Below are positions 23,595 through 36,300 of a stretch of DNA of 64,000 nucleotides, one piece after another (within the stretch, counting starts at the first letter, position 1; each line of letters starts with the position of its first letter). The notes under the pieces were generated by a model. The model saw only the letters and a list, made by a program, of their open reading frames with translations. It was not told the DNA's origin and made no database searches. Position numbers and translations under genes: made by a program. The stretch lies in NCBI RefSeq assembly GCF_018139145.2, contig NC_059486.1, forward strand, positions 1,116,001 to 1,180,000. The letters run 5' to 3'. This stretch comes from Gymnogyps californianus (Eukaryota; Chordata; Aves; Accipitriformes; Cathartidae).

Positions 23595-26500
23595 AAGTGT
23601 AGAGCTGGCCCTCCTGCTCCTGTTGTGTGCACTGGAGAGTCCCACATACCCTCCATCTGCACATGCTTCTCGCTGGCCCTACGAGCCCAGACAGAGATGG
23701 TGCCATTTGGCTGTCAGCTCCCCAAGCTGCAAAGTTTGCTGGATGTTCATGTCCACAACTCTGCAGAACTGCCCTTGGTGCTCGCAGTCGGGACTGATTT
23801 CAGTGCTGGGAGCAAAATCCTCTCCTGTTTCTCCTGGCTATGACAGAGATGTGATCTCAACTATTTCATTTGGAATGAAACATAGAGCTAATGTCTTGCT
23901 TTCTGTACAAATTAGCTTTCTTGCCCTGAAAGAAATTTCCGGTCAAATTCCAGTGAAGGTAATTACACTGAGCTCACCTGAATTCCTCTAAAGCCTGAAC
24001 TGAAGACATTATTAAGGAATAATTGTTTCTTAATTTGCTTCCCACAACACAGCTTTGTACAGTGTCAAATAGTTGTACTCCAAGGGTGGCTAAATTTCAG
24101 CCATGGTCACAATGCAGCTGATGGCTCTGTAATATTTCCTGGCTGTTGCCATGATGTACCTCTTATACAACAGATTTGGAGCTAAAATTTAATCCATTAT
24201 GGCTGTAAACAACACACTCCAATGTGAAGCAGGTGTAACCTATGCTGTCTGCTGAAAATATGAAGTAATAACTCTGAGAAAATGGTGAAAATCTAACCGT
24301 CTGTCTAGCTATTTGTCAGTGTGTAATGTCTCCTGCATCCCGCTATTACTGGGGGGTAGGATTCATCTGGCTACGTGTGTCCCTCTGCAGTTGCTGGAGC
24401 TCTCATTAGTATAAGCAGCAGAGCCCAAGCCACCATTAATCTTGTCCTAAAGTCTAAAATAGGTCAGTGAACAGCACCTGAAAGTGCCACTTTCTCTCCA
24501 GATACTATAAAGGGAGCCCACAGAGATGTGATCAGACAGAGGCATTAAAAATTAGGAGGAATAAATCCCCCAGTGAATATCTTACCATGTATCTGAGCAT
24601 CCTCATTGATCCCTACATAAGTTTACTCCAAGAAGTAATGGAAGAAGACACTGCTAACTCTGTCCCTACAGCTGTTCATCTCTTGCATGTCATGTTCTTG
24701 CATGTTCACACATGACTTGCATGTTCATTCAAGTCAACTGTGAACTAACACGGTGACACCACCATTGGGTAAGGCCAGGGAAAATTGTCCATTTACCTTT
24801 TTCCAGTCTGAACACTGATCTATGCCAATCCTATGCCCTTGGACATAACTCACTCGGTCTATACTTCTATCACAGGGCAGCTGAGGATCCTCTTGAGTGA
24901 TCACCCTGTATTCATTGGGGCATGATGAGTCCTGGCAAGTGGTAAAATATGGTCCAGGTAACCCTAAGTGGGGAGAAACTAGAGGGCAAAGTTTGCAGTG
25001 TCTGAATCCAGAGCGTAGAAGCAAGTGTAGAAGCAAGTTTCCCTTTTTACCTGAGAAAGGTGGTGAGCAAAAAAGTGCCATCCCCACAGATATTCCCAGG
25101 TCTGGAGACCCCTGCCCCATAGGTAGGTGCCTGAAAAGCCGGGGCAGTCATTTGCTATTCCAGGTGACTCCACTGCCCATTTGTGATCAGAAAAGGCTGC
25201 AAAGCTCATTTTTCTCACCTTACCTCCTTCTGCGGTAACATGTCAAGAGAGTCATGCTCTTGCAGGAGCTTTTCTATCCTATAACATATTGCATTCAGCA
25301 TAAAAGCAATTTTACACAAGGAACAAACTGCAGGGTGTATTTCTTCTCACACCCTAATCTCTCTGAGAACAGAAGCGGGCAGCAGTTCAGGTGGCTGGGG
25401 TGGACAGGGAGGAGTTCAATTTATTGCCTGGAACATAACCCATCATAAACAGAGCCGTGATGGAAACGGGGAACCTATTCCAGCGAGGCAGGGAGAAAGG
25501 CTGTTAGGAAAATGAGTTGGACCTTTCTGATAAGCTGCCACATTTATTACATGTTGAGCATAATTCACAGCCCCTCTGTGAACCTGAACACTTTTGCTTT
25601 CCCTTCCATATCTTCTTTCTGTGCCATCCAGGGTTTCTGAGCCATCTGTGAACCATTGCCACTGTCCGCAAACTGACCAACACCAGCGTCCAGAGGCTAC
25701 CGAATTCTAGATTCACAGATAAGACAGTAGGAGAAAAGTCCAGAGAAAGCAACCAAGTTCATTAGAAAGTTGGCAAGCAGGGGAAGAGTGGGGCAGTGCA
25801 GTTCAGAGAGGAGATTGCTGTAGACATGTACCAGGATGCAGAGCAACGAATGCTCTGGAGAAGATGAAATGGGTAATCACAGTCATCCCCTCTCCTAGCA
25901 CAACGGAGTCAGACCAAGAAGTAACTGTGCTGAGAAATGAAAAAGCAGAAATGTATTTTGTTTAGTCACAACACACTATGAGCCATAGGAGCTCACTGTA
26001 GCAAGATGTGGGACAAAACGACTCTTGGAATCATACTTTTCAGTAGGAATCAGACAATAAGAAATCCATCTGAAAACACATCAAATGAGATCATTGGCTT
26101 TCATGTTTCAGCTTTTGTCCTGACAGCAGGAAGCCGCTTTCTCTCCTAGCCTGGTGTTCTCTCATTGTGCATGACAGAGGGGTATGTCAGGTTGGGGTCA
26201 TGAGCTGGATGCCGGACTAAATGGGAGATTTACGCAGTGGAGATTGGTGTTTAAGGGTATGACTCCAACATGGGTTGGCTCCTTGCACCAGCTTTGACTC
26301 AGGGTCATCTTGCTGGGGCATCCATCACCAGTAAGACAGACTTCCTGACAAGGTGGCTGCCCAGACAAGTACCCAGCATACCTAGCAACCCCATATTCAG
26401 TCTATTTATACGTGTTACTACCCACACTAGTTAGGTGAGTGCCAGCTCCGATCAAGCTGGGCTGCTGCAGCCGTGCCTCTCTCTTACTGAGAGGCTTCTT

Positions 26501-29500
26501 TCACATTTTCTGGGGCTGGAGGTGAGTGCAGGTAACACCACATGTTTTGGTGCTCCTGCAGGCAGGAGCCAGAAGGAGTTGGGGTGGCAGGAAGGCTGCA
26601 GATATGTGGCTGTGCTGGACTGTCCCTGAGGACAGCCCTTTTGCACCCACACTGCAGGTGGCCAGGTCACCTATGGACCACTTCAGTAATGCCCACATGG
26701 TGGCTGGGAAGAAGTTAGCCCTGAAACCTTGTCTCTTACCAGTACTCCAAAAACTGCCTGCCCCAACTGGGAGAGAGGGGAGCAGAAGACATGTCCATGC
26801 AGGCCAGTCCTTCTCACGGGAACCACCGTGCACAGTTCAAGTGACAGCCAGAGTTATGCTGGCTTCTTGTCTCTTATTTTAAAGGCAGATCCCTGATGGT
26901 TTTGATTTGTTCCTTGAGGTGATTGTTTATTCCTTCTTACAAGAGATGACCCTTATTTAATTTGTTACATGAGTTATAAGGAAGGCCGTATCAATCAGTC
27001 AAAGCCTGGAGAGTAAGCAGTCCCACCATTGATTAAACCTTGCTCTCGGTGTGGAATTCAGCCTGGAGGAACCTTGTCTTTTAACAGAAACTAATCATAA
27101 AGTTAGGGGGAAAAGGAGTTTCTCCTTTTGTGTTGCCAAAGACGGTGTTCCTTGTGCACTCGCACTAAAAAATCATAGATATGGTGTCGTGTTCAAGACT
27201 TTGCCTGTCAGATGTTATTGTCCCCAGCCTCTGCTTCTGCGCTTGTCAATCAAGCAGGGGAAAGGTGTACAGGAAAAGTCTCCCGGACAGATCCATGGAG
27301 ACAAAACCGCAAATGTTCAGCCTACCTGGACGCTGACATTTTATTGCAAGAATTTAGTGAGTCTAATGGGGAGGACAGGGCTTTGAGACATCGTACAAGG
27401 TCATCCCTCTCTGATGGGACTGAACGTTAGAACCTGGTGCTCCGAAAATCTCCATCCCTGGCTGGCGGGAGCTGGACGGCAATTGTCTTCCTTGAAAGCT
27501 ACCTCATTTCCTGAAACTTTGGGATCAAGTTCAGCATACTTCATCTCAAATACCGAGAAACCACATCTAGCAGCATCTTGAGAACCAAGGGGCTGCTACG
27601 TTACTCAGGGGGCAGTTTCCAGAAATTATTCCCGTTTCCACTGAGATATAATGACTTGTTTGAAATGTGTTTAGATAGTCTACAGCTGAGATAACACTAT
27701 GTCGTCAATCTTTTCTCAATATAAGGATTTTTTTAATCCATAAATATATGATAGTTAGGTACTGGCTGGCCAAGGCAGCCAGTCTCTGTGGTCCACTGAC
27801 CCGGTGTACTCGGGGCTGCAGGGCAGGCAGGGTGGCCACGAGCGGTGACTCAGTCATGGTGCGATTTCTGTGTCCCACGTGGATTGTGACCATGTGAGTG
27901 ACTGCAGCAAGTCAAAATATGCCCCTAAAAAGAAAGCAGCTTTCTGTTTTCCCAACTGAGAAGCTCTCCCATGGATCACTAAATATAACAGTAATTTCCA
28001 TAAGTCTTGCTGGAGTTTATATGGAAGTAGGTTCTCAATTGCTTGGGGTAGGTAATCAGATATAAGTCAGTACGCAAATGGAACAAGTGCAAATGCTAAA
28101 ATTATGGGATTAGAATTTTATAGAATATAATTACAAATTATTTTTGTATATGATTATTTTTATATAAATATCATGGGACTTGTAAGAGAAGAACTTGAAA
28201 CTTTTGCATGAGGAAAATGAAAATATAGAAAATGACAAGGTACTGCTGCAGAAACAAAAGTGTATCACAGCATTATCAGTAATCATGAATATAGATTTTT
28301 GTGATTGTGATAACAAATGAAACACTTCTTTCTCAGGCTTCACTTAACAGTAAAAAGGCAAATCTTGGTAGGGCAAAAGAAGTATGTATACTGCCAACAA
28401 TGTATTAGCTCTCCTTCATCTGAGGAAAATTATTAATAAAGGCTGGACATGGCTTTCTTTACTGTTGATGCTTTGTGCTGTGGAAATAACAAAATCTGTT
28501 GTTATGCATAACAATTTTGTTATCATCTGCTTGATTATTTTCAAGATAAGAAAGGTGACGCAGTGCTTATTTCAGAATATAAAAAAATCAAACATTTTGA
28601 GCTTTTGACTATTTATCATCATTTGTAGATTCTATGCTAATATTAATTTTGGTAGATACCATTGACTCCAAATTAACAGGAAATGAGAATGAGTATGTGC
28701 CCTCCGCTAACTACCAGCTTTTATACAGCACAAAATAACAGGGTATGCCATAGATATATCGTAATTTTATCTTCAGAATCATCAATAAACAATTTCAATC
28801 AGTCTTCTTAACTTATGAAAGGTGTTCCAGCACAACAGAGATCTTTCATTTTGGCAACCTTGTGCAGGTAGAAATATTAAGGTATATCCCCAGCAGCCTT
28901 TTTTTCTATATACTGTGCAGCTAAAAGGATCATTAAATGACTTCCAGTTATTAGAGGTTACTTCTGCACATTGAGGGAGGACTTTCCACATTGAATTTTT
29001 TATGTTATTAAACAGTAATAAAGCTGGTGATGCAGAGACCCTCTTTTTGATATAGCAGTATGTACATATTTATTTATTTATTTCCCAAGACACTGAAAGA
29101 TTTTCTTTTTATGACACAGCTAATTAAAACAGTCTCATCTCATATTCTGTTTATGAGGTATTGCAAACATTGAAGTTTGAGCTAAAAAAAAAAAAAAAGA
29201 AATGGATGACGGATTATTTGGCCACAAATACAGCTCCTATTAAAAAGACAGGCACTGGCAAAGTAGGAAAGTAGCAAAGAAGTTTCATTCCATTGCATCT
29301 TGGGATGAGGAGGAGGGCTTTTTTTAGCAGGAGGTGTTTGGGAGGCTTTAAGTTGATTTTGCTGCTTGTATGAGGACTATTGTGTGCAGAAAGACTCAAT
29401 AGGGTATGCGTGTGTCAACAGTCCAGGAGCCCTGTATGTGGAAATGTCTGAAATTCAAACTTCAAATAGTTCTTTCAAATTCTTACCATACCAGGGACAT

Positions 29501-29870
29501 GCGTTGTCCAGATATCAATGGGAAAAAAATTTTCCTTGAATAACTAAATATGAATAGGCTGCAGAAGTCTATGACATACAGATTCTATTCAGGCTGGCCT
29601 GCGAATTAAAGTTAATCCTGTTCGTACATGTAAAGAGTGTTTTACAAATTCATTAAAAATAACATAGGAGCTCCAGAATGCACTAAAGGTGATTAATACA
29701 TATCATTTTAAATAACATACTACAGTTTACAAAATCTGAATTATTTATGAGAGCAGCAGTAACATCTAGTTGAAAGAAAAATAAATGAACGACTAAGGTA
29801 AACAGTGTTTTTCTAAATGTCACTTAACATACAACATTATTTCCTCATTTCCAGTTGGTTGTTCCTCATC
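23595..29870. other. Gene-free stretch, AT-rich toward the right
   Basis: Unique sequence. From about 27700 to 29870 it becomes AT-rich, with a TTTA microsatellite near 29068-29083 and an A15 run at 29184-29198. Three copies of CTTGCATGT lie at 24682, 24697 and 24716. No gene, RNA or transposon was recognised. Confidence 0.45.
29184..29198 (+). repeat. A15 homopolymer
   Basis: Fifteen consecutive A. No poly(A) signal, processed-transcript sequence or target-site duplication was recognised next to it, so I do not read it as a retroposed mRNA tail. Confidence 0.85.
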
Positions 29871-29874
29871 TTCA

Positions 29875-30335
29875 GAGAACCACAGAACTGCTGAAGTTGA
29901 AGGCATCTCTGGAGATCACCTAGTCCAACTCCCCTGCTCAAGGAGGGTCACGAGGATTGTCCAGGACCACTTCCAGTAGGGTTTTGAGTATCTCCAAGGA
30001 TGGAGACTTCACAGCATCTCTGGACAATGTGTTCAAGTGCTTGACCACCCTCGGAACAAAAAGCTTTTTTCTTAGGCGTAAGTGGAATTTCCCGTATTTC
30101 AGTTTTTGGCCATTGCCTCTGGTCCTGCCACTGGGCACCACTGAGAAGACCCTGGCTGCAACTTCTCCTCTCCCTCCTATCAGGTATTTATACACATTGA
30201 TAAGATCCTCCCCGCCCCGAGGCTTCTCTTCTCCAGGCTGAACAGGCCCAGCTCTCACAGCCTCTCTCTGTATGAAAGATGTTGCCATCCCATAGTCATC
30301 CTCTTGGCCCTTTGCTGGACTCCTGCTCCCGTGAC
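29875..30335 (-). mobile_element. CR1 LINE 3' portion, minus strand
   Basis: The plus strand is the complement of a CR1 3' end. It has CTGGAGATCACCTAGTCCAACTCCCCTGCTCAAGGAGGGTCA near 29910, CTCCAAGGATGGAGACTTCACAGC near 29994, CTTCTCTTCTCCAGGCTGAACAGGCCCAGC near 30222, and CATCCTCTTGGCCCTTTGCTGGACTC near 30297. On the minus strand a frame stays open across most of it (within 29938-30474) and reads as the C-terminal tail of the CR1 ORF2 polyprotein. Recognisable pieces are GGEDLINVYKYLIGGR, SGRTRGNGQKLKYGKFHLRL and SPSLEILKT. The upstream part of that frame lies outside the CR1. The octamer tail is degraded. Confidence 0.88.
29938..30240 (-). pseudogene. CR1 ORF2 C-terminal remnant (open but truncated)
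   Basis: This is the part of a 178-codon minus-strand frame that corresponds to the C-terminal end of a CR1 ORF2 product, downstream of the reverse-transcriptase domain. No endonuclease or catalytic reverse-transcriptase residues are present, so it cannot encode an active enzyme. The N-terminal continuation (to 30474) is non-CR1 sequence read by chance. Confidence 0.6.
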
Positions 30336-33300
30336 AGTCAGCAGATGTGCAGGAGGAGCTGCAGCCACAGGAGGAGAGGCAGAGGAGGCTGTGGCAGGAA
30401 CACCTCTGGAGCCAGGGCAGATTTACTACTCCTGGCAAGTGTTTTGGATCCAGCCTGGGGTCTTGAGACATCAACTAAAACCTCAGCAAGATGCAATAAG
30501 AAGCGAGAGCTCCCCTCAGCTGTCCCCAGCGCATCACCATCCCCATCCCAGTTAGTGTCGTTTGATCACGCTCAGCCACCTGAGTCACACGGTAATTCTT
30601 TGCCCTGCCAGTGCTGCAGCAGCACAGGCTGGATTTATCACTTGTGCAGCCCCCTCCGGCAGCTGTTAGAAGAAAATGGAAAAAGGAGCCCTCCATCATC
30701 CCCTGGGGACCCACTGAGACAGAAACTCCAAGCATCCGTTGTGAAGATGGACAGTTTTAATACCATACAAGAGCCCACAGACACTTGCCCTGACTGTAGT
30801 GTGTTCAACAGTGCTTACTTTGCTGGCACATGCCTGCTCTCACCTCTTGATATTTTTATTATTTTGCTGTCAGTTTTTCTTTCCAGCTGTTTTATGAGCC
30901 AGACTTTTCATTTTGGTTAAAGCCCAGGAAGCGTCAAGCAGGGACAGGGTTAAAGCATGTCAAAGGAGGAGGCAGGAATTGCAGCCAGCAGCTAGGATTC
31001 TTTATGTTCTCCTTAGACCTAGCTGCCAGCTCCTCCTGCCATTGCCACATGATGGATTTGCTCTCGGCTCCTCACTAGACACCTTACACAGCAAAAGCAT
31101 TGCGAGAGAGATTACATCCAAAGCTGGAGTGGGTAGTTGTAGCACAAACTGGCCACCACTCGTAACTCAACAGCACCAATCGATGCTGAGCGCTGTGGTG
31201 GGAGTGGAGCAGAGAAGATGGAAGCACACACGTGAGGTTGTGCTGCTGGCTGTGGTTGGGCAGCTCAGGCAGGTTCCTTGCTTTGGAGCATGAAGATGGT
31301 GGGATGGCAGAAGGTGAGAGCCCTCCTTCACTAGCCAGCGTAAGACAGAGCTGCCCGAGCCACCGATGCTCAGGATGCACTCCTCTTCTTAACTGAGAGC
31401 GGTGCATCAGTGATGTTGCTGTAGGAAAGTCATCCTGAGGCCAGCAGGACCTGCTGGACCATGCCTGCGCAGGCTAGCCTCCTGGGCAGAGAGGGACAAC
31501 GCCAGCCCTCCCCTCGGGTGCAGGGGCTCTGCAGGATTCATCTGCAGATTAAGCATGAGAGACAGATTTTGGCCAAGGTTCAGAGATCTGTCCTGGCCTG
31601 GTCTTTGTCTCTCACCCAGTTCTTCCTCCTCCAGATCAGCATTAGATGATGAGGATGAAGGGGACTGAGGCATAGTTTTCTGTCTTTCATGTGCCATACA
31701 TCCAACAGGGAAGAATGTAGCGTGGAGGAGACTCAAGCCATCTACCACAAGTACAGAAGGGGACCAGGAGCTCCCATGGAATTTGGTGGTTCGGATCACC
31801 TGCTTGTTACTAAGCACCCAGAGGACAGCAGATAACCTCCAATGCTGTCAAGGTTGGGTCTCCTCTGGACCCTCTGTACTCGTTATATCCTCTCAAGAGA
31901 AGAGAAGAAATGGGTGAGAATTATGCTTTTTGCCAGAGTTCTCCACTGTTGCTGTGCTCCAGTGGCACTGTAGCAAAACCCACAACCATAGCAATGACGT
32001 GACATAGGTAGAGTTTTAAGAGCAGCTATTCACCTCCTGGACAGCCAAACGTTTAGCATCATGACAGCTGTGAAAAAAATGCCTGGATATTTCCACCACT
32101 GATGGTACACAAGAGAGACAGCAGAATTAGGAATGCCTGAAACATGCAAAAAGGAGAGTTCTTTCCAGTGGAGCTGTTTATTTGGAAATGTGCCATTGAT
32201 GAAGTTGTTTTTCTCTTTGGTTTCTTATTATGACACAGCATTACAGTCATTAGCACTTCACATTTAGTGACAATCTCCTTCCTTTGGAGACCATTATGAT
32301 ATGAGATTATGAGGCAGGAATGATCTGAGTGCTTCTCAAGGGGACCTCGTTATCTTTTCCAAAGAAACTTATGTTAATGTTAAAACATAGGCTAGAAAAC
32401 CAACAACAGCAGCCGTCAGGATCAAAACCAAGACCCCATTTTGTATTGCCAGCCAAATTGGCTCAGTAGGCACAGCCATGGCACGACATCAAGGAAATTG
32501 AACACTTTGAGGTCTCTCCCTGCAGTCCTGGTTGGGTTTCAGTAGGCGAGACAGGAAGAGTCAGGTAAGGCAACGGGGCAGCCTGTTACCCCAGCATTCA
32601 TTTGCTCAAATTGCTGAACACCTGCTATTGAATAAAAACAACAATTTCTGCTCCTGGACATGTGTTGGGAGTAAGGCTGGGTGAATAATTGATTTTTCAG
32701 TTCAACTACCAAGTTAAAAAGTGAAAAAAATCAATTTGATCCAAACTAAAGCAGATTTTTTCAAGTTTCCTTGCCAAAAAGAAAAATGAAACAATTCCAT
32801 TTCAGTGATTAAAAACAAAAAAGTTTTATTCCAGTTTGGGCCATTTTGAGGAAAATGCACCTGCAGCTTGGAAACCAAAGTTATAGCATCTTTTTACACT
32901 CAACAGCCCATTACATTCAGCATTAGCATAGCCTGGAGCTGTGTCTCAGTGCTCAACCTCCACACAGGGGACAATGTCCCTATGTTTCATGGTGAATCTG
33001 TTCCACTTGTGTTTTACTCACTGGAACAAAAAAGGAAAGAAGGTGTCTCCTCTACTACTGCATCCCTCTGAGATGCAGCATCATCCTAGTCCCCAAATTA
33101 AGTATTTTGTCCTAAGTGGAACAATCAAGGTATCATATCAAAATCTGCCTGCAGGTAGAGGAATTCAGCAGAGGCGGATCACCCCAGCGACTTAGAGGTC
33201 TACTTTGAATTAAGCAGAAAGTGGACTTCAATTGGAGAGAGCAATTTAACCTGCTAATTGAAGGAAAGAAAGTGGTTTATCTTCTTGAAACTATTTGTTT

Positions 33301-36300
33301 GTTGACTCTTAACAGACTGGACATTTTACAAAATAGTTACTTTGAAATGCAGATCAGAGCAAAACATTTTAGATTGGTTCATTCCAACACTGAAGTTCAC
33401 TTACCTGAGTTGTCACTGAACCTCATGAAGACAGTCTGTCAGGTCGCTTTGCCTTTTCCATTTAGAAACTTGCCCAGAGCCCAGAATTGTTACTATTGAG
33501 TTTTAATTCAACCCCAGTAGTAGCAGATACCACTAATGGTGCTGTCAAGAAAGGCAGAGCTGTTTCACTGGTCCACCTCGTACTAGAAGACAGGACTCAA
33601 GTATATCTCTTGTTTCATCGTAAGGTAGATGAATTTTATTATCTGATAAGAAAGTCCTTCTTGAACATCTTTAAAAGAAAGGGATGTGGGGGACAGCAGG
33701 GAGAGCAATGTGAAAACAGCAAGTGTTAACACTAACTAGCCTTTTATCTTAAATCAGAAACACTCACCCAGGCTGCAAGAAACTTAGGTATTTATTTGCT
33801 CTTCTGCTTCAGGATATCCCAAGGCACATCTCCTCCTTCCCAGAGAAGGTTCTCACTGCTTCTCAAGTGGCTACTGGGAAAAAAAGGTAGCTGGGAGGGA
33901 GGGAATAGGGACTTTCCTCCTATTTTGTGGAAGCTGGCCCCCTAATTTAGATTGTGGGATGAAACTGAGTTTGCTTGTGTAGCTGAATGTTTGGGGGACA
34001 TCCTTACTGCAGGAAGGCACTTTTGCGCTGGCAATGGGCACTTTATTATCTAAAGTATCTCAGGACTTGGGGCCAGAACACTCCCATCCCACTGGGACTG
34101 AACTAATTGGAGTTATGCTCTAGCTTTTGGGCCGCCAAATCTTGATAGTTCTTCTACAAAAGGACCAGTCTGGCAGTTGGGAAGATGTCCCGCACTGAAG
34201 AACTGCCTCCGGTTAGTAGTTGGGTCACCCTTCAAGGGAAATGAAAGAGAACATTGTTCAAGGAGAACTTTGAGCAAATAGAGAACTTCAAGGTAGAAAA
34301 CAAACAAACAAAACCAGCACATTTCAGGCAGCTGAAAAGGATCAGAACACTGTTAAGATTTTTGCTATAAGTAGGGTTGCAGATTTGGATTTTGCACCTA
34401 CGTTTCATGTCTCTATCCAAGTCTTCAGGCAAAAAGATTCTCAAAACATCTGAGGCAGCGAATACACCTACACTGAGGTCTCTGGGATTGCAGTGCTGAC
34501 ATTACATGCATACTAATGGCAGGCAATGGCAGCTGGTGAAAATACTAACATTCTCCAAAGTGAGAAAGAGGTGCTCCTCTTTCCCCTCTGAGGGACCATG
34601 TTACAGCGTCACAGAAGCATCTGCTGGGTGTTACTTGACCCAGCAGCCTTCCTCCCCCATGACTTGTGGTCTCCCTGTGCATGACTCCCTCCTACCTCCC
34701 TCCCAAATAAACCAAGGGTGTGACAGCTCAATCCATACCACAACTGCCAAGCAACAGCAGAAAGATGAGCAGTCGAGCTTGTACCAAACTGGTATAAGCA
34801 TCAGTCAAAGCTCTTCTTCTCGCCAGAGCTGCTGGGCATGGACCATCTGAGTATGTCCATACAAGTGGCCCAGAAGTGGGCCACTGACAGTGTAGCAGGA
34901 GCTCTGCCTTCATGTGCATCAGCACTTACTCAGCAGGGCTTTGACTTCTTTGCATGGCAGCGTCTGTCTCAGGCTAATCCCATTCCCCACCTGAGCAATA
35001 CTCACTTCAGTCCCACTGACATTTCTCTATTTAATTGTTGCCCAATTCTACTAATTAAGGCCCTTGGAAAATTTTATACATGCTAAGTGCAGAGAAGGAT
35101 GCTGGGCTCAAAGGGGATATGGTATAGATTCATCCAGACAGCCTGCTTTACAGAAAAAGGTGGGGGCAGAGCAGTGACACACACAAAACTTCTGAAAACA
35201 CAAAAAGCACTTACGGAGAAACATACTGGCAGTGATTTTTTTCAGAATTAACCCTAAGGGAGGCAGCCATCTCTACATTTCCCTTACTGCTAAAATGGAG
35301 AAGCTTTGCTTGCATTTCAGACCTCTGTCCCACCGTGCTTGACTGGGAGCACATTTTGCTCTACGAGTATGGGAGCTTTGGATCAAGCCTTTTAGAAATA
35401 TCATATTGTTATTCTCGGTGCAGCCCCGTTTCTGCCTCATATTTTCTGGCCAGAAATACGTGCACATACATGTCTCAGTGCAGGCTCAGAAAGCCAGCTC
35501 TTGTGGGAAGAGTCTCACTTCCCACATCAAAAAAACTAAATTCACAAATGGTACATCCAGTGCTTCTAGAAGGTGTGGGACCTCCGGCTTATGTGCTCTG
35601 CAATTGGTATGGATACCTGCGGTGGATGCAGATGGGATTTCTGCATCTCAACAGTCCAGTTAGTGCTAGTTCACAGAAAATACAACTGGGCTGCTATCAG
35701 CCTGGGGAAACTTTGGTTGGATGTAATTACTGTGTGGAATAGAGGGTATCTCCCAGGAAAACCAGCTAGAGAGCCTTAGCCTGGCAGAAGTTTCAAGGCA
35801 GGTAGTTTAGAGAGCTTGTCTTTAGGGGAGGAGAAATCAAGCCCCATGGTAGAGGAAAAAACACCTGGCTGGATAAAACAGCAGGACCTTGGGCATGAAA
35901 CAGAGGTTTCCCCCAGCCCAGCCTGCAGGAGGGCAGAATAAGGCAAGAAGAAATTACGGAGAGCTGATCCTCCGAGGAACAGCTGAGGTGCATCACTGAG
36001 GCCACCTCTTACAAGATGATGCTCTCTGTGTCCCTGAATGCTGGTGAGCAAGCATGCAGCTGCATCTTGAAAAGTGAGAGAGGGGGCTGGAGCAGAGGCT
36101 GTGTTTCTGCTCTCTCGCTTTGTGTCTGTTGTTCAGAGAGAAGACATTGCTTTCCAAGGCTGCCAGTCTATCACCTTTCATCAGTGCAAAGTATGTTTCG
36201 ATAAAGAAATGAAATATGCAAGCTGAGGATAATTGCAGGTTGTAGATGGCGATAATAGCTGTAATTTGGATTGTGGAAGCAATAAACCCAGGCTCAATCA

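Noticed and set aside
29184..29198. A15 run as the tail of a processed pseudogene
   Set aside because: No transcript-like sequence, polyadenylation signal or target-site duplication was found upstream.
30279..30920. 213-codon plus-strand frame
   Set aside because: Begins inside the antisense strand of a CR1 and continues into unique sequence without any domain.
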